From positions 682,001 through 746,000 of the forward strand of contig NZ_CP092106.1 of the NCBI RefSeq assembly GCF_029016485.1: a stretch of DNA of 64,000 bases, given 5' to 3'. Positions 1 through 10,522 of the stretch are shown piece by piece. The notes beneath the pieces were generated by a model, which had not been told where the DNA came from, did not search any database, and was given only the letters and a program-made list of their open reading frames with translations. The translations under genes and the position numbers were made by a program. Every line of letters starts with the position of its first letter. Position 1 is the first letter of the stretch. This stretch comes from Vibrio sp. JC009. Its GTDB lineage: Bacteria > Pseudomonadota > Gammaproteobacteria > Enterobacterales > Vibrionaceae.

Positions 1-104
1 TATTGCTACACTAATATAGATCTGAGGCTTATGCTATATAGATTGGTATTAGAAACTGTAGTACCCTACCTTTAATTACAATTAGTTATCGAGAGGCTGA
101 CACC
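1..104 (+). other. Upstream region of ftsH
   Basis: AT-rich intergenic DNA ahead of ftsH. A Shine-Dalgarno-like GAGAGGCTGA lies at 91-100, just before the TTG start. The motif GATTGGTATTA at 41-51 recurs at several other intergenic places in this window. No end of an upstream gene is visible. Confidence 0.5.
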
Positions 105-2087
105 TTGAGTGACATGGCAAAAAATTTAATACTGTGGCTGGTAATCGCTGTAGTCCTGATGTCGGTATTCCAGAGCTTTGGGCCTGGGGATGCCAGCGGC
201 AGAGCAGTGGATTACACTACATTCGTACAAGACGTCGGCCAAGGCCAGATACGTGAAGCGCAATTTAACGACAGAGAGATCACTTTCTACCGTCGTGATA
301 ACTCGCGTTACGTAACCTACATGCCGATGTATGATGAAAAACTGCTTGATGATCTGATCAATCAGAATGTAAAAGTTCAGGGTTCTCCACCTGAAGAGCA
401 GAGCCTGCTGGGCACAATTTTCATCTCCTGGTTCCCAATGATCTTACTGATTGGTGTCTGGATTTTCTTTATGCGCCAGATGCAGGGCGGTGGCGGCAAA
501 GGCGCCATGTCTTTTGGTAAGAGTAAAGCTCGTATGATGAGCGAAGAGCAGATCAAAACCACTTTTGCTGATGTTGCTGGCTGTGATGAAGCCAAAGAAG
601 ACGTAAAAGAGCTGGTGGATTATCTTCGTGATCCAAGCCGTTTCCAGAAGCTTGGCGGTAAAATTCCGACCGGTGTTCTGATGGTTGGTCCTCCGGGTAC
701 TGGTAAAACACTTCTTGCTAAGGCGATTGCCGGTGAAGCAAAAGTGCCGTTCTTTACTATTTCTGGTTCAGACTTCGTTGAAATGTTCGTTGGTGTGGGT
801 GCATCCCGTGTGCGTGACATGTTCGAACAGGCGAAGAAAGCTGCGCCATGTATCATCTTTATCGATGAAATTGATGCGGTTGGCCGTCAGCGTGGTGCCG
901 GTGTTGGTGGTGGTCACGATGAGCGTGAACAGACACTGAACCAGATGCTGGTTGAGATGGATGGTTTCGAGGGTAACGAAGGTATTATCGTTATCGCCGC
1001 AACTAACCGTCCGGACGTTCTTGACCCTGCGCTACTGCGTCCAGGCCGTTTCGACCGTCAGGTGGTTGTTGGCCTTCCGGATGTTCGTGGCCGTGAGCAG
1101 ATCCTGAAAGTTCATATGCGCAAAGTACCGCTGGCGGGTGATGTTGAGCCATCACTGATCGCGCGTGGTACTCCGGGCTTCTCTGGTGCGGATCTGGCAA
1201 ACCTTGTTAACGAAGCAGCGCTGTTTGCTGCACGTGGTAACAAGCGCAATGTTTCCATGGTTGAGTTTGAACTTGCTAAAGACAAGATCATGATGGGTGC
1301 GGAGCGTCGCTCAATGGTTATGACGGATGAGACCAAAGAATCAACCGCATACCACGAAGCGGGTCACGCGATTGTTGGCCGTATCGTACCGGAGCATGAT
1401 CCTGTTTATAAAGTATCTATTATTCCTCGTGGCCGTGCGCTTGGTGTGACTATGTACCTGCCTGAGCAGGACAGAGTTAGCATGTCCCGTCAGCATCTTG
1501 AATCTATGATTTCAAGTCTGTACGGTGGCCGTCTTGCTGAAGAGCTGATTTACGGCGCTGAAAAAGTATCAACCGGTGCTTCAAACGACATCGAACGTGC
1601 GACAGATATTGCACGTAAGATGGTGACTCAGTGGGGCTTCTCTGAGAAGCTTGGTCCTCTGCTTTACGCAGAAGAAGAGGGTGAAGTATTCCTGGGCCGT
1701 AGCGTAACTCAGACTAAACATATGTCTGACGATACCGCTAAGCTGATTGATGATGAAGTACGTAAAATCATCGACCGTAACTACGAGCGTGCGAAGAAAA
1801 TCCTTGAAGAGAATATGGACATCATGCATTCAATGAAAGATGCACTGATGAAGTATGAAACGATTGATGCAGGCCAGATTGATGACCTGATGGATCGTAA
1901 AGAGGATATTCGTGAGCCTCAGGGCTGGTCTGCAGATGCAGAAGCGAAAGTAGCAAAAGCGCGGGCTGAAGCGAAAGAAGCTTTGAATCCGGAATCTAAG
2001 GCGACAGAAGAGAAGCCTGAAGAGAAAAAGGATGAAGCACCTTCTGCGGAAGCCAAGGCTGAACAGCCAAAGGATAATGAAGAGTAA
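105..2087 (+). CDS. ftsH: ATP-dependent inner-membrane zinc metalloprotease FtsH
   Basis: FtsH is a hexameric AAA+ protease that degrades unassembled membrane proteins and short-lived regulators such as LpxC and sigma-32. It has two N-terminal membrane segments (about residues 6-25 and 103-123) around a periplasmic domain. The AAA+ module follows, with Walker A GPPGTGKT at 195-202, Walker B IFIDEID at 251-257 and the second region of homology near 298-316. The zinc protease motif HEAGH is at 417-421. The last ~45 residues are a charged Ala/Lys/Glu tail, common in Vibrio. The start is TTG at 105, with the ribosome site just upstream; an in-frame ATG at 114 is the alternative. A terminator separates it from folP. 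Confidence 0.98.
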   Translation: MSDMAKNLILWLVIAVVLMSVFQSFGPGDASGRAVDYTTFVQDVGQGQIREAQFNDREITFYRRDNSRYVTYMPMYDEKLLDDLINQNVKVQGSPPEEQSLLGTIFISWFPMILLIGVWIFFMRQMQGGGGKGAMSFGKSKARMMSEEQIKTTFADVAGCDEAKEDVKELVDYLRDPSRFQKLGGKIPTGVLMVGPPGTGKTLLAKAIAGEAKVPFFTISGSDFVEMFVGVGASRVRDMFEQAKKAAPCIIFIDEIDAVGRQRGAGVGGGHDEREQTLNQMLVEMDGFEGNEGIIVIAATNRPDVLDPALLRPGRFDRQVVVGLPDVRGREQILKVHMRKVPLAGDVEPSLIARGTPGFSGADLANLVNEAALFAARGNKRNVSMVEFELAKDKIMMGAERRSMVMTDETKESTAYHEAGHAIVGRIVPEHDPVYKVSIIPRGRALGVTMYLPEQDRVSMSRQHLESMISSLYGGRLAEELIYGAEKVSTGASNDIERATDIARKMVTQWGFSEKLGPLLYAEEEGEVFLGRSVTQTKHMSDDTAKLIDDEVRKIIDRNYERAKKILEENMDIMHSMKDALMKYETIDAGQIDDLMDRKEDIREPQGWSADAEAKVAKARAEAKEALNPESKATEEKPEEKKDEAPSAEAKAEQPKDNEE

Positions 2088-2110
2088 TCTTTAATCTTTG
2101 TCTTTTAAAA

Positions 2111-2139
2111 CCTCGGGGTCTCCCGGGGTTTTTGTTTTT
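2111..2139 (+). terminator. Rho-independent terminator after ftsH
   Basis: CCTCGGG (2111-2117), loop GTCT, CCCGGGG (2122-2128), then a T-rich run to 2139. It stands between the ftsH stop and the folP start, so folP-glmM expression depends on read-through or on a promoter not identified here. Confidence 0.85.
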
Positions 2140-2157
2140 ACATTCAAACGAAAAATC

Positions 2158-2991
2158 ATGATCTTAACTTCCAAGAATAAGCAGCTACAGCTTAGCGAAC
2201 CTCAGGTGATGGGGATCCTGAATGTTACTCCTGACTCTTTTTCCGATGGCGGCAAGCACAACGAGCTTGATGCTGCCGTTGCTGTCGCGTTAAAAATGGT
2301 GCAAGCCGGTGTCACTATTATTGATATTGGCGGTGAATCTACCCGGCCGGGAGCCAGTGAGGTTGCGCTTAGTGAAGAGCTGGAGAGAACAGTTCCGGTC
2401 ATTAAAGCGATAAGAGAACAAAATCAGGATGTGTGGATCTCTATTGATACCAGTAAGCCGGAGGTAATGCGGCAGGCTGTTGCTGCGGGTGCAGATATCA
2501 TCAATGATATCAGGGCACTTCGTGAGCCGGGTGCTCTTGAGGTCGCGGCTGAGCTGAATGTACCTGTCTGCCTTATGCATATGCAGGGACAACCAAGGAC
2601 AATGCAGCAGGCTCCTGAATATGAAGACCTGATGGCAGATGTAAAAGCATTTCTGGATGAGAGAATAGAGGCCTGTGCGCAAGTGGGGATTGAAAAGAAT
2701 AAGTTAATTCTTGATCCCGGCTTTGGCTTCGGTAAAACTCTGGAACACAATTATGAACTGTTAAATCATCTGCAGGATTTTCACTCCTTCGGCTTGCCTC
2801 TGCTTGCCGGTATGTCCAGAAAATCGATGATTTTTAAACTATTAGATAAAAAACCGGCGGAAAGTGTTGCCGGGAGCATTGCCTGCGCAACGCTTGCTGC
2901 GATGAAAGGCGCTCAGATTATTCGTGTCCATGACTATGAAGAAACACTGGATGCGGTAAAGATTGTTAATATGCTAAAAGCAAATAATTAA
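2158..2991 (+). CDS. folP: Dihydropteroate synthase
   Basis: FolP condenses 6-hydroxymethyl-dihydropterin pyrophosphate with p-aminobenzoate in folate synthesis and is the sulfonamide target. The pterin-binding signature NVTPDSFSDGG is at about residues 22-32. DIGGESTRPGA and the later DPGFGFGK follow in the usual TIM-barrel order. The open frame reaches back to 2098, but that would run through the ftsH terminator; the ATG at 2158 gives 277 residues, the normal size. It ends 12 bp before glmM, and the pair is presumably cotranscribed, as in other gammaproteobacteria. Confidence 0.96.
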   Translation: MILTSKNKQLQLSEPQVMGILNVTPDSFSDGGKHNELDAAVAVALKMVQAGVTIIDIGGESTRPGASEVALSEELERTVPVIKAIREQNQDVWISIDTSKPEVMRQAVAAGADIINDIRALREPGALEVAAELNVPVCLMHMQGQPRTMQQAPEYEDLMADVKAFLDERIEACAQVGIEKNKLILDPGFGFGKTLEHNYELLNHLQDFHSFGLPLLAGMSRKSMIFKLLDKKPAESVAGSIACATLAAMKGAQIIRVHDYEETLDAVKIVNMLKANN

Positions 2992-3003
2992 ACAGGAATT
3001 GAT

Positions 3004-4341
3004 ATGTCTGAAAGACGTTATTTTGGTACTGACGGTGTACGTGGAAAGGTTGGACAATATCCAATTACTCCAGATTTTGTTTTGAAGCTGGGCTGGGCTG
3101 CGGGACGTGTACTGGCTAAGCAGGGGACAAAGCAGGTTATAATCGGTAAAGACCCACGTATTTCTGGTTATATGATGGAGTCGGCACTTGAAGCAGGTTT
3201 GGCAGCAGCAGGCCTGAAGGCGACATTGACTGGCCCAATGCCAACTCCGGCAATTGCCTATCTGACACAGACATTCAGAGCAGAAGCCGGCATTGTGATT
3301 TCAGCTTCGCATAACCCGTATTATGACAATGGCATTAAGTTCTTCTCATCTCAAGGGACAAAACTGCCTGATGAAGTTGAGCTGGCCATTGAAGCAGAGT
3401 TGGATAAAGAGCTGCAGTGCGTTGAATCTTCTGAATTGGGTAAAGCGGTTCGTCTGGATGATGCGGCCGGTCGTTATATCGAATTCTGTAAAGGCACCTT
3501 CCCGAAAGACCATCACCTTACCGGTCTGAAAATCGTCGTTGACTGTGCAAACGGTGCAACTTACCACATTGCTCCCAACGTTTTCTCTGAACTGGGTGCA
3601 GAAGTGGTTGCTATGGGCGTTGAGCCGAACGGTGTGAACATCAATAAAGAAGTGGGCGCCACTGATGTTCGTGCGTTGCAAAAACGCGTAGTTGAAGAAA
3701 AAGCTGACCTTGGCCTGGCGTTTGATGGCGACGGCGACCGTATCATTATGGTTGATCATGAAGGCAACAAAGTGGATGGTGACCAGATTGCTTATATCAT
3801 TGCCCGCGATGCACTTCGCCGCGGCGAGCTGAAAGGTGGCGTAGTCGGCACTCTGATGACCAACCTTGGTATGGAAAACGGCCTGAAGCAGTTGGGTATT
3901 CCATTTGTTCGTGCTGCCGTTGGTGACCGCTATGTTATGGAACAGCTACTGGAAAAGGGCTGGAAGATCGGTGCTGAAAACTCAGGTCATGTAATCCTGC
4001 TGGATAAAGTGACTACAGGCGATGCAATAGTTGCTGCGCTTCAGGTTCTGGCTTCTATGATCGATAGCCATATGAGTCTGAAAGAGCTGGCCGGCGGCAT
4101 GACGCTATACCCGCAGGTTCTGGAAAACGTACGCTTTAGCGGCGATTCCAACCCAATGGAAGCCGAAGCGGTAACAGCTGCAGTTAAAGCGGTTGAAGAA
4201 AAGCTTGGCTCTAAGGGCCGGGTGTTGCTGCGTAAGTCTGGTACTGAGCCTCTTATCCGCGTGATGGTTGAGGGGGAAGACGGGGAGCTGGTTAAGGCTT
4301 CGGCGTTGGAGATTGCTGAGGCGGTGAAAGCGAGTTTTTAG
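3004..4341 (+). CDS. glmM: Phosphoglucosamine mutase
   Basis: GlmM interconverts glucosamine-6-phosphate and glucosamine-1-phosphate on the way to UDP-GlcNAc, feeding peptidoglycan and lipopolysaccharide. The phosphoserine loop is ASHNP with the active serine near residue 102. The magnesium loop DGDGDR is at 241-246, and the sugar/phosphate-binding C-terminal [12 protein letters not shown] is present. Its 445 residues are full length. It follows folP closely, and its stop codon is immediately followed by a CCCTGGG repeat element. Confidence 0.97.
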   Translation: MSERRYFGTDGVRGKVGQYPITPDFVLKLGWAAGRVLAKQGTKQVIIGKDPRISGYMMESALEAGLAAAGLKATLTGPMPTPAIAYLTQTFRAEAGIVISASHNPYYDNGIKFFSSQGTKLPDEVELAIEAELDKELQCVESSELGKAVRLDDAAGRYIEFCKGTFPKDHHLTGLKIVVDCANGATYHIAPNVFSELGAEVVAMGVEPNGVNINKEVGATDVRALQKRVVEEKADLGLAFDGDGDRIIMVDHEGNKVDGDQIAYIIARDALRRGELKGGVVGTLMTNLGMENGLKQLGIPFVRAAVGDRYVMEQLLEKGWKIGAENSGHVILLDKVTTGDAIVAALQVLASMIDSHMSLKELAGGMTLYPQVLENVRFSGDSNPMEAEAVTAAVKAVEEKLGSKGRVLLRKSGTEPLIRVMVEGEDGELVKASALEIAEAVKASF

Positions 4342-4348
4342 GTAAAAA

Positions 4349-4512
4349 GGCCCTGGGCCCTGGGAACGGACTTCGTCCTATAGGCCCTGGGAGTGCACAC
4401 TATCGCTGTTCAAAGCGGAAACTCCTTGAATACGGACTCCTTTTTATAGGACCGGGAGCCCGTAATACCGATTTCCCAGGGCCCAGGGCCTATTAACCCA
4501 GGGCCCATTGCC
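4349..4512. repeat. CCCTGGG-family inverted-repeat element, copy 1
   Basis: The left arm has tandem GGCCCTGG units, then the short hairpin GGAC-TTC-GTCC and another CCCTGGGA. About 85 bp of unrelated sequence separates it from a right arm that is the inverse (CCCAGGGCCCAGGGCC, then CCCAGGGCCC). It lies wholly between glmM and secG. Similar elements are at 11861-11967, 59617-59812 and 62403-62509, with remnants at 10241-10273 and 15789-15798. No coding capacity was seen. This class was not matched to a named repeat. Confidence 0.8.
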
Positions 4513-4682
4513 TCTAAATTAACCATTCACACCAATTCCATGAACTTTTTATGATTTTGCCCTTGTCATAAAACCCCTGTTCCTATAGTATTGCTCGGCC
4601 TTCGCATCGGAGGTCGCTAGCTTTGTCTCTGAATACCGTCAAAGGCGGCGCTGGCTCGACAATTTGAAACATAGGTGGAAAA

Positions 4683-5024
4683 ATGACTACTGTTCTACTT
4701 GTGATTTACCTGTTGGCAGCTGCTGGTTTAATTGGCCTGGTGTTGATTCAACAAGGTAAAGGCGCAGACATGGGAGCCTCCTTCGGGGCTGGTGCTTCAA
4801 ACACAGTTTTTGGTGCTAGCGGCTCAGGTAATTTCCTAACCCGAATGACTGCAATTTGTGCAACTGTATTTTTCGTTGTAGCTTTGATTTTCGGTAATAT
4901 GGCAACACATAAAACCGAATCTCAGTGGGTTGACCCGACTCAAGGTCAAGCTGTTGTAGAAGAAGCTGCTGACGTACCGAGTGAAGTTCCTGCTAAAGAA
5001 AATAGCGACGAAATTCCTCAGTAA
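4683..5024 (+). CDS. secG: Protein translocase subunit SecG
   Basis: SecG is the small accessory subunit of the SecYEG inner-membrane translocon. The translation shows a first membrane helix (about residues 3-22), the conserved QQGKGADMGASFGAGAS stretch, and a second helix around 53-72. An acidic, variable tail ends the 113-residue protein, the usual length. AGGTGG lies just ahead of the ATG. A TTGTCA...TATAGT pair at 4563-4589 could be its promoter, though the 15 bp spacing is short. The glmM-secG-tRNA-Leu order is typical of gammaproteobacteria. Confidence 0.95.
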   Translation: MTTVLLVIYLLAAAGLIGLVLIQQGKGADMGASFGAGASNTVFGASGSGNFLTRMTAICATVFFVVALIFGNMATHKTESQWVDPTQGQAVVEEAADVPSEVPAKENSDEIPQ

Positions 5025-5033
5025 TAGCTTTAT

Positions 5034-5118
5034 GCCGAGATGGTGAAATTGGTAGACACGCTAGCATGAGGTGCTAGTGCCGTAAGGTGTGAGGGTTCAA
5101 GTCCCTCTCTCGGCACCA
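5034..5118 (+). tRNA. tRNA-Leu (anticodon GAG)
   Basis: 85 nt with acceptor stem GCCGAGA pairing with TCTCGGC, discriminator A and an encoded CCA. The anticodon arm CTAGC/GCTAG carries loop ATGAGGT, giving GAG. The long variable arm and GGTTCAAGTCC T-loop region identify a class II leucine tRNA. Confidence 0.96.
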
Positions 5119-5164
5119 TGACTTGTAAATCAAGCCGTTGAGCGTATAATGCTCAGCAGTCGGA

Positions 5165-5241
<77 letters not shown>

Positions 5242-5267
5242 ATTACTTGAGGCTGATTTTCAGGTTT

Positions 5268-5305
5268 CATAGTTAATGTTTTTTACTAAAATTATATTAA
5301 CTATG
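5268..5305. repeat. Palindrome in the metY-rimP leader
   Basis: Perfect 10 bp arms CATAGTTAAT (5268-5277) and ATTAACTATG (5296-5305) around an 18 bp AT-rich loop. It lies between the initiator tRNA and the first leader terminator. It could fold in the tRNA 3' trailer; its function is unknown. Confidence 0.6.
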
Positions 5306-5370
5306 AGCTAAGTGATTTTAACGCAGATTACTGCGATAAAGTGACTTGGTGATATCAGGGTCCAGCATTT

Positions 5371-5400
5371 AAAAAACCCCGACTATCGGGGTTTTTTATT
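5371..5400 (+). terminator. First leader terminator between metY and rimP
   Basis: AACCCCGA / TCGGGGTT stem with a three-base loop, A-run before and T-run after. In E. coli, terminators after metY allow partial read-through into rimP-nusA-infB and are linked to NusA autoregulation; the same layout is seen here. Confidence 0.88.
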
Positions 5401-5449
5401 ACCTGTTTTTTCTTATTGAGTGAAAACGGGTTGTCTGGAATATTCGTTT

Positions 5450-5469
5450 GGGCTCTGAGCCCTTTTTTT
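5450..5469 (+). terminator. Second leader terminator ahead of rimP
   Basis: GGGCT-CTG-AGCCC followed by seven T. The T-run ends 18 bp before the rimP start codon, so this second terminator would act as an attenuator of the rimP-nusA-infB operon. Confidence 0.8.
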
Positions 5470-5486
5470 GTTTCTGGAGTGGTTTA

Positions 5487-5942
5487 ATGACTGGTTTAGA
5501 AAGACAACTAACTGAATTACTTGAACCTGCGGTGGAAGCTGCCGGTTATGAATTAGTTGGTCTGGAGTTTATTCGTGCAGGTGAGCACTCTACTCTCCGT
5601 ATATATATTGATAGCGAAAACGGCATCAATGTTGATGATTGTGCTGAAGTAAGCCATCAGGTGAGCGCAGTACTGGATGTCGAAGATCCTATCTCTGTAG
5701 CATACAATCTGGAAGTTTCTTCACCAGGTCTGGAACGACCACTTTTCAAAACAGAACATTATCAACAGTTTATTGGTCACGAGGTCAGCCTTGTTCTGAA
5801 AATGGCTATGGGCAACCGCCGCAAGTGGAAAGGTGTTATCCATTCTGCTGAAGGTGAAACCATCACAGTCACCGTAGACGGGCAAGAAGAAGAGTTTGCA
5901 TTAAGCAACATTTCTAAAGCTAACCTGATCCCTAAATTTTAG
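5487..5942 (+). CDS. rimP: Ribosome maturation factor RimP
   Basis: RimP helps assemble the 30S subunit. The ATG at 5487 with GGAGTGG upstream gives 151 residues, the usual length; the open frame extends back to 5448 but through the terminator hairpin. The motifs [15 protein letters not shown] and the [10 protein letters not shown] segment are those of the family. The C-terminal Sm-like domain ends [10 protein letters not shown]. It is the first gene of the operon with nusA 47 bp downstream. Confidence 0.95.
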   Translation: MTGLERQLTELLEPAVEAAGYELVGLEFIRAGEHSTLRIYIDSENGINVDDCAEVSHQVSAVLDVEDPISVAYNLEVSSPGLERPLFKTEHYQQFIGHEVSLVLKMAMGNRRKWKGVIHSAEGETITVTVDGQEEEFALSNISKANLIPKF

Positions 5943-5989
5943 TTCTCCTAGAGAAAAACTAGAGAAAAAGAGCTTAAGAGGCTGAAAAA

Positions 5990-7477
5990 ATGAACAGAGA
6001 AATTTTAGCGGTTGTTGAGGCGGTTTCAAACGAGAAAGCTGTTCCTCGTGAGCGTATTTTTGAAGCGCTTGAAATTGCACTGGCAACAGCGACTAAAAAG
6101 AAATACGAAGTAGAAATTGAAGTTCGCGTTGAGATCGATCGCAAAACCGGTAACTTTGACACATTCCGTCGCTGGATGGCAGTAGAAGAAGTTGAACATC
6201 CGACTAAAGAGATCTCGCTGGAAGCGGCTCAGTTTGAAGACGAGACCATCGAGCTTGGCGACTTCATTGAAGACGAAATCGAGTCAGTAACCTTTGACCG
6301 AATCACAACACAGACGGCTAAGCAGGTAATCGTACAGAAAGTACGTGAAGCTGAGCGTGCGCAAATCGTTGAGCAGTTCATCGACAACGAAGGCGAGCTG
6401 GTAACGGGTGTTGTTAAGAAAGTAAACCGCGACACAGTAATCCTTGACCTTGGCAACAACGCAGAAGCAGTAATCCTTCGTGATGACCAGCTTCCTCGCG
6501 AAAACTTCCGTCCGGGTGACCGCGTTCGTGGCCTGCTTTACAAAGTGGCTCCTGAAGCGCGTGGCTTCCAGCTGTTTATCACGCGTTCTAAGCCAGAGAT
6601 GCTGACTGAGCTGTTCCGCATCGAAGTGCCGGAAATCGGCGAAGAACTGATTGAACTGCGTGGCGCGGCTCGCGATCCTGGTTCTCGTGCGAAAATCGCA
6701 GTAAAAACTAACGACAAGCGTATCGACCCTGTTGGTGCTTGTGTTGGTATGCGTGGTGCACGTGTTCAGGCTGTTTCTGGTGAGCTTGGCGGTGAGCGTA
6801 TCGATATCGTTCTTTGGGACGATAACCCGGCTCAGTTTGTTATCAACGCAATGGCTCCGGCTGATGTTGCTTCAATCATCGTTGATGAAGATGCAAACTC
6901 AATGGACATCGCAGTAGAAGCAGACAACCTGGCACAGGCAATCGGCCGTAACGGCCAGAACGTACGTCTTGCCTCTCAGCTGACTGGCTGGGAACTGAAT
7001 GTAATGACAGTTGCTGATCTTGAGAAGAAGCACCAGGAAGAAGCTGGCGCATCTATCGAAAACTTTATGAAGCACCTGGATATCGAACAGGACTTTGCAG
7101 AGCTTCTGGTTGAAGAAGGTTTCTCAACGCTTGAAGAAGTTGCTTATGTTCCGGTTAACGAACTGCTTGAAATTGACGGTCTGAACGAAGAGATCGTTGA
7201 AGAGCTGCGCGGAAGAGCGAAAGAAGCTCTGACTACACTGGCGCTTGCTCAGGAAGAGTCATTTGAAGGTCTTGAGCCAGCTGAAGACCTGCTTGGTCTT
7301 GAAGGCCTTGAGCGTGAGATGGCATTCAAACTAGCAGCGAAAGGTGTAATCACACTAGAAGATCTTGCTGACCAGGGTATTGACGATCTAGAAGGTATTG
7401 AAGGACTGACAGAAGAGAGAGCGGGTGAGCTGATCATGGCTGCACGTAACATCTGTTGGTTCGGTGAAGAAGAATAA
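5990..7477 (+). CDS. nusA: Transcription termination/antitermination protein NusA
   Basis: NusA binds RNA polymerase and nascent RNA and modulates pausing, termination and antitermination. In order: an N-terminal polymerase-binding domain, an S1 domain (about residues 135-200), two KH domains (about 230-345, with GACVGMRG and the [12 protein letters not shown] motif) and two acidic C-terminal repeats (from about 360). The length of 495 matches the E. coli protein. It lies between rimP and infB; infB starts 22 bp after it. The two terminators ahead of rimP fit NusA autoregulation as known in E. coli. Confidence 0.98.
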   Translation: MNREILAVVEAVSNEKAVPRERIFEALEIALATATKKKYEVEIEVRVEIDRKTGNFDTFRRWMAVEEVEHPTKEISLEAAQFEDETIELGDFIEDEIESVTFDRITTQTAKQVIVQKVREAERAQIVEQFIDNEGELVTGVVKKVNRDTVILDLGNNAEAVILRDDQLPRENFRPGDRVRGLLYKVAPEARGFQLFITRSKPEMLTELFRIEVPEIGEELIELRGAARDPGSRAKIAVKTNDKRIDPVGACVGMRGARVQAVSGELGGERIDIVLWDDNPAQFVINAMAPADVASIIVDEDANSMDIAVEADNLAQAIGRNGQNVRLASQLTGWELNVMTVADLEKKHQEEAGASIENFMKHLDIEQDFAELLVEEGFSTLEEVAYVPVNELLEIDGLNEEIVEELRGRAKEALTTLALAQEESFEGLEPAEDLLGLEGLEREMAFKLAAKGVITLEDLADQGIDDLEGIEGLTEERAGELIMAARNICWFGEEE

Positions 7478-7499
7478 TTCGGCAAGTAGGAGGTAGCGA

Positions 7500-10211
7500 A
7501 TGACGCAACTTACAGTAAAATCCCTGAGTGAAGAGATCGGTACGCCGGTTGATCGCTTAATTGAACAACTTGCCGATGCAGGAATGAAAAAGTCGGGTGC
7601 TGACATGGTTTCAGAAGAGGAGAAGCAGCAGCTTCTTACTCACCTGAAAAAAGAGCACGGTGACACATCTGGAGAGGCGCAACCTACGCGTTTAACGCTT
7701 CAACGCAAAACTCGCAGCACATTAAATGTTGCAGCGAGCGGCGGTAAGAGTAAAAATGTGCAGGTAGAGGTGCGCAAAAAACGTACATACGTTAAACGCA
7801 GTGCCGTAGATGAAGAAGCTAAGCGTGAAGCTGAAGAAGCAGCGAGACGCGAAGCGGAAGAGGCTGCAAAACGCGAAGCAGAAGCTAAGCGTGCAGCTGA
7901 AGAAGCAGCAAAACGCGAAGCTGAAGAAGCAGCAAAACGTGAAGCAGAAGAGAAAGCAAAACGCGAAGCAGAAGCTAAGCGTGAAGCTGAAGCAAAACGT
8001 AAGTCTGAAGACGCAGCGAAGCCAGAAGAGAATCCAGCAGATAAAGCTATGCAAAAAGCAGCGCAGAAAGAAGCGGAAGAACTAAAACGCCGTCAGGAAG
8101 AAGAAGCTAAGCGTAAAGCGGAACAAGAAGCCGCTAAACTCGTTGAAGAAGCCCGTAAGCTGGCAGAAGAAAACGAAGCTCGCTGGTCTGAGGCGGAAAA
8201 GAAAAAAGAAGACGATGTTGACTATCATACAACAACATCTACCTATGCTCGTGAAGCGGAAGACGAAGCAGACCGTCGTGCTGACAGTGGCCGACGCAAG
8301 CAGCGTAAGAAGAAGGCTGGCGGTGATGACGATTCACCAGCTCAGAATAACCGCGGTGGTCGTAACCAGCGTGGCAAGGGCAAGGGTCGCAACAAAGGCA
8401 AGCTGGCTAAGCCAACTTCCATGCAGCACGGTTTCGATAAGACAGCAACGGTTGCTAAGCAGGACGTTGTAATCGGTGAAACTATCGTTGTGTCTGAACT
8501 TGCTAACAAGATGTCGGTTAAAGCGACAGAAGTTATCAAGGTGATGATGAAGATGGGCGCTATGGCGACTATCAACCAGGTAATCGACCAGGAAACAGCA
8601 CAGCTTGTAGCTGAAGAGATGGGCCACAAGGTTGTTCTTCGCAAAGAAAACGAGCTGGAAGAAGCTGTACTGTCTGACCGTGATGATACGTTTGAAGCAG
8701 TGCCACGTGCACCGGTTGTGACTATTATGGGTCACGTTGACCACGGTAAGACATCGACACTGGACTACATCCGTAAGGCACACGTTGCTTCAGGTGAAGC
8801 GGGTGGTATTACACAGCACATCGGTGCATACCACGTAGAAACTGAGAACGGTATGATTACCTTCCTGGATACTCCTGGACACGCAGCCTTTACCGCAATG
8901 CGTGCTCGTGGTGCTCAGGCAACGGATATCGTAGTACTTGTTGTTGCAGCGGACGATGGTGTAATGCCACAGACAATTGAAGCAATCCAGCACGCAAAAG
9001 CGGCGGATGTACCTCTGATTGTTGCTGTAAACAAGATTGATAAAGAAGATGCGAACCCTGACAACGTTAAGAACGAGCTTGCTCAGTACGACGTTATTCC
9101 TGAAGAGTGGGGCGGTGAGAACATGTTTGTTCACATCTCTGCGAAACAGGGCACTAACATCGACGGTCTGCTTGAAACTATTCTTCTTCAGTCAGAAGTT
9201 CTGGAGTTGACTGCAGTTTCAGAAGGCATGGCATCTGGTGTGGTTGTTGAATCGCGTCTTGATAAAGGCCGTGGTCCGGTTGCTACAGTGCTTGTTCAGT
9301 CAGGTACTCTTAACAAAGGTGATATCCTTCTTTGTGGTCAGGAGTATGGTCGTGTTCGTGCAATGCGCGATGAAAACGGTCAGGAAATCTTTACAGCTGG
9401 TCCTTCTATTCCTGTAGAAATTATCGGTCTGTCTGGTGTTCCGGCATCCGGTGATGAAGCGACAGTTGTTCGTGATGAGCGTAAAGCGCGTGAAGTTGCT
9501 AACTACCGTCAGGGTAAATTCCGTGATGTTAAACTGGCTCGCCAGCAGAAGGCTAAGCTTGAGAACATGTTCTCTAACATGGAAGCTGGCGAAGTAGCAG
9601 AGCTGAATGTAGTACTGAAAGCGGACGTACAGGGTTCTGTAGAAGCGATCACAGACTCACTACTGAAACTGTCTACTGACGAAGTTAAAGTAAGCGTTGT
9701 TGGTTCTGGTGTTGGTGGTATTACTGAAACTGACGCAGTACTTGCAGCAGCATCTAACGCAATCATCCTTGGTTTCAACGTTCGTGCTGATGCATCTGCT
9801 CGCCGTACAATCGAAGCTGAGAACCTTGATCTGCGCTACTACTCAATCATCTACCAGCTGATTGACGAAGTTAAGCAGGCTATGGGCGGTATGCTTGCAC
9901 CTGAATTCAAGCAGGAGATCATTGGTCTTGCTGAAGTTCGTGACGTATTTAAGTCGCCTAAGCTTGGTGCTATCGCAGGTTGTATGGTTACTGAAGGTCT
10001 GATTAAGCGTAACAACCCAATCCGCGTACTGCGTGATAACGTTGTTATCTACGAAGGTGAGCTAGAATCACTACGTCGCTTTAAAGATGACGTTCAGGAA
10101 GTTAAGAACGGCTACGAATGTGGTATCGGTGTTAAGAACTACAATGATGTTCGCGTTGGTGACCAGATCGAAGTATTCGAAACTGTCGAAGTTAAGCGTA
10201 CGCTTGATTAA
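7500..10211 (+). CDS. infB: Translation initiation factor IF-2
   Basis: IF-2 is the GTPase that places initiator tRNA on the 30S subunit and promotes subunit joining. It has an N-terminal IF2N domain (residues 1-50). A long charged Ala/Glu/Lys/Arg helical linker (about 100-300) is built of degenerate [13 protein letters not shown] repeats. A second IF2N-like domain precedes the G domain, with G1 GHVDHGKT near 410-417, DTPGH near 457 and NKID near 511. Domains II-IV follow. The 903 residues compare with 890 in E. coli. Internal starts giving shorter isoforms are known in E. coli; none is asserted here. Confidence 0.98.
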   Translation: MTQLTVKSLSEEIGTPVDRLIEQLADAGMKKSGADMVSEEEKQQLLTHLKKEHGDTSGEAQPTRLTLQRKTRSTLNVAASGGKSKNVQVEVRKKRTYVKRSAVDEEAKREAEEAARREAEEAAKREAEAKRAAEEAAKREAEEAAKREAEEKAKREAEAKREAEAKRKSEDAAKPEENPADKAMQKAAQKEAEELKRRQEEEAKRKAEQEAAKLVEEARKLAEENEARWSEAEKKKEDDVDYHTTTSTYAREAEDEADRRADSGRRKQRKKKAGGDDDSPAQNNRGGRNQRGKGKGRNKGKLAKPTSMQHGFDKTATVAKQDVVIGETIVVSELANKMSVKATEVIKVMMKMGAMATINQVIDQETAQLVAEEMGHKVVLRKENELEEAVLSDRDDTFEAVPRAPVVTIMGHVDHGKTSTLDYIRKAHVASGEAGGITQHIGAYHVETENGMITFLDTPGHAAFTAMRARGAQATDIVVLVVAADDGVMPQTIEAIQHAKAADVPLIVAVNKIDKEDANPDNVKNELAQYDVIPEEWGGENMFVHISAKQGTNIDGLLETILLQSEVLELTAVSEGMASGVVVESRLDKGRGPVATVLVQSGTLNKGDILLCGQEYGRVRAMRDENGQEIFTAGPSIPVEIIGLSGVPASGDEATVVRDERKAREVANYRQGKFRDVKLARQQKAKLENMFSNMEAGEVAELNVVLKADVQGSVEAITDSLLKLSTDEVKVSVVGSGVGGITETDAVLAAASNAIILGFNVRADASARRTIEAENLDLRYYSIIYQLIDEVKQAMGGMLAPEFKQEIIGLAEVRDVFKSPKLGAIAGCMVTEGLIKRNNPIRVLRDNVVIYEGELESLRRFKDDVQEVKNGYECGIGVKNYNDVRVGDQIEVFETVEVKRTLD

Positions 10212-10240
10212 TAGAAATATTGACTAAGATTGTTGGAGAC

Positions 10241-10273
10241 AGGGCCCTTGGTTTTTAGGCCCTGGGCCCTGGG
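10241..10273. repeat. CCCTGGG-family remnant after infB
   Basis: AGGGCCCTTGG followed by GGCCCTGGGCCCTGGG: one arm of the element family, with neither the hairpin nor the opposite arm nearby. It starts 30 bp after the infB stop, inside the infB-rbfA gap. Confidence 0.7.
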
Positions 10274-10374
10274 AAGCCGGGTGCTTTGATTTCAATAGTT
10301 GGTTGTTGAATACGCCATGGGGGGCTGGTTGATACCATCCCCCCATATTTTCTTCTATCTTGCTAAGGTGGAAT

Positions 10375-10486
10375 GATTTGGCTCAGTGGCATTGGTTCCG
10401 CAAAACGCTCAAGCCGTCCTTGAGCGCTTGGAAATGTGCGTCCATGCACATTTACATTTGCTCCACCAATACCACTAAACCAAATC
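10375..10486. repeat. Structured two-hairpin palindromic element, copy A
   Basis: A 112 bp imperfect palindrome. The outer stem starts GATTTGG...GGCATTGGT and closes with ACCAATACCACT...CAAATC. Inside are two hairpins: CGCTCAAG/CTTGAGCG, and AAATGTGC/GCACATTT with loop GTCCAT. Unpaired segments GCAAAACGCTC and TTTGCTCCACCA flank the hairpins. The second copy at 34191-34302 keeps these unpaired segments and loops but has different, re-paired stems. It ends 36 bp before the rbfA start. The class was not recognised. Confidence 0.8.
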
Positions 10487-10522
10487 ACAGCAGCTTTAGT
10501 GGATGACTGAGAGAGAAAAATT

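Noticed and set aside
4501..4682. RNA gene in the glmM-secG gap
   Set aside because: GC-rich stems near 4600 were noted, but no conserved fold or terminator suggests an RNA gene.
7810..8085. Second-frame open frame in the infB linker
   Set aside because: Lys/Arg-rich output of the Ala/Glu repeat read in another frame, not a gene.
8334..8783. Long antisense open frame within infB
   Set aside because: It is opposite a strongly supported gene, has low-complexity composition and no ribosome site or recognisable motif. The same applies to antisense frames in pnp (13234-13641 and 13942-14577), folP (2290-2682) and glmM (3346-3759).
10375..10486. Integron attC site
   Set aside because: The palindromic form is suggestive, but the GTTRRRY/RYYYAAC core sites are missing and there is no cassette or integrase around.
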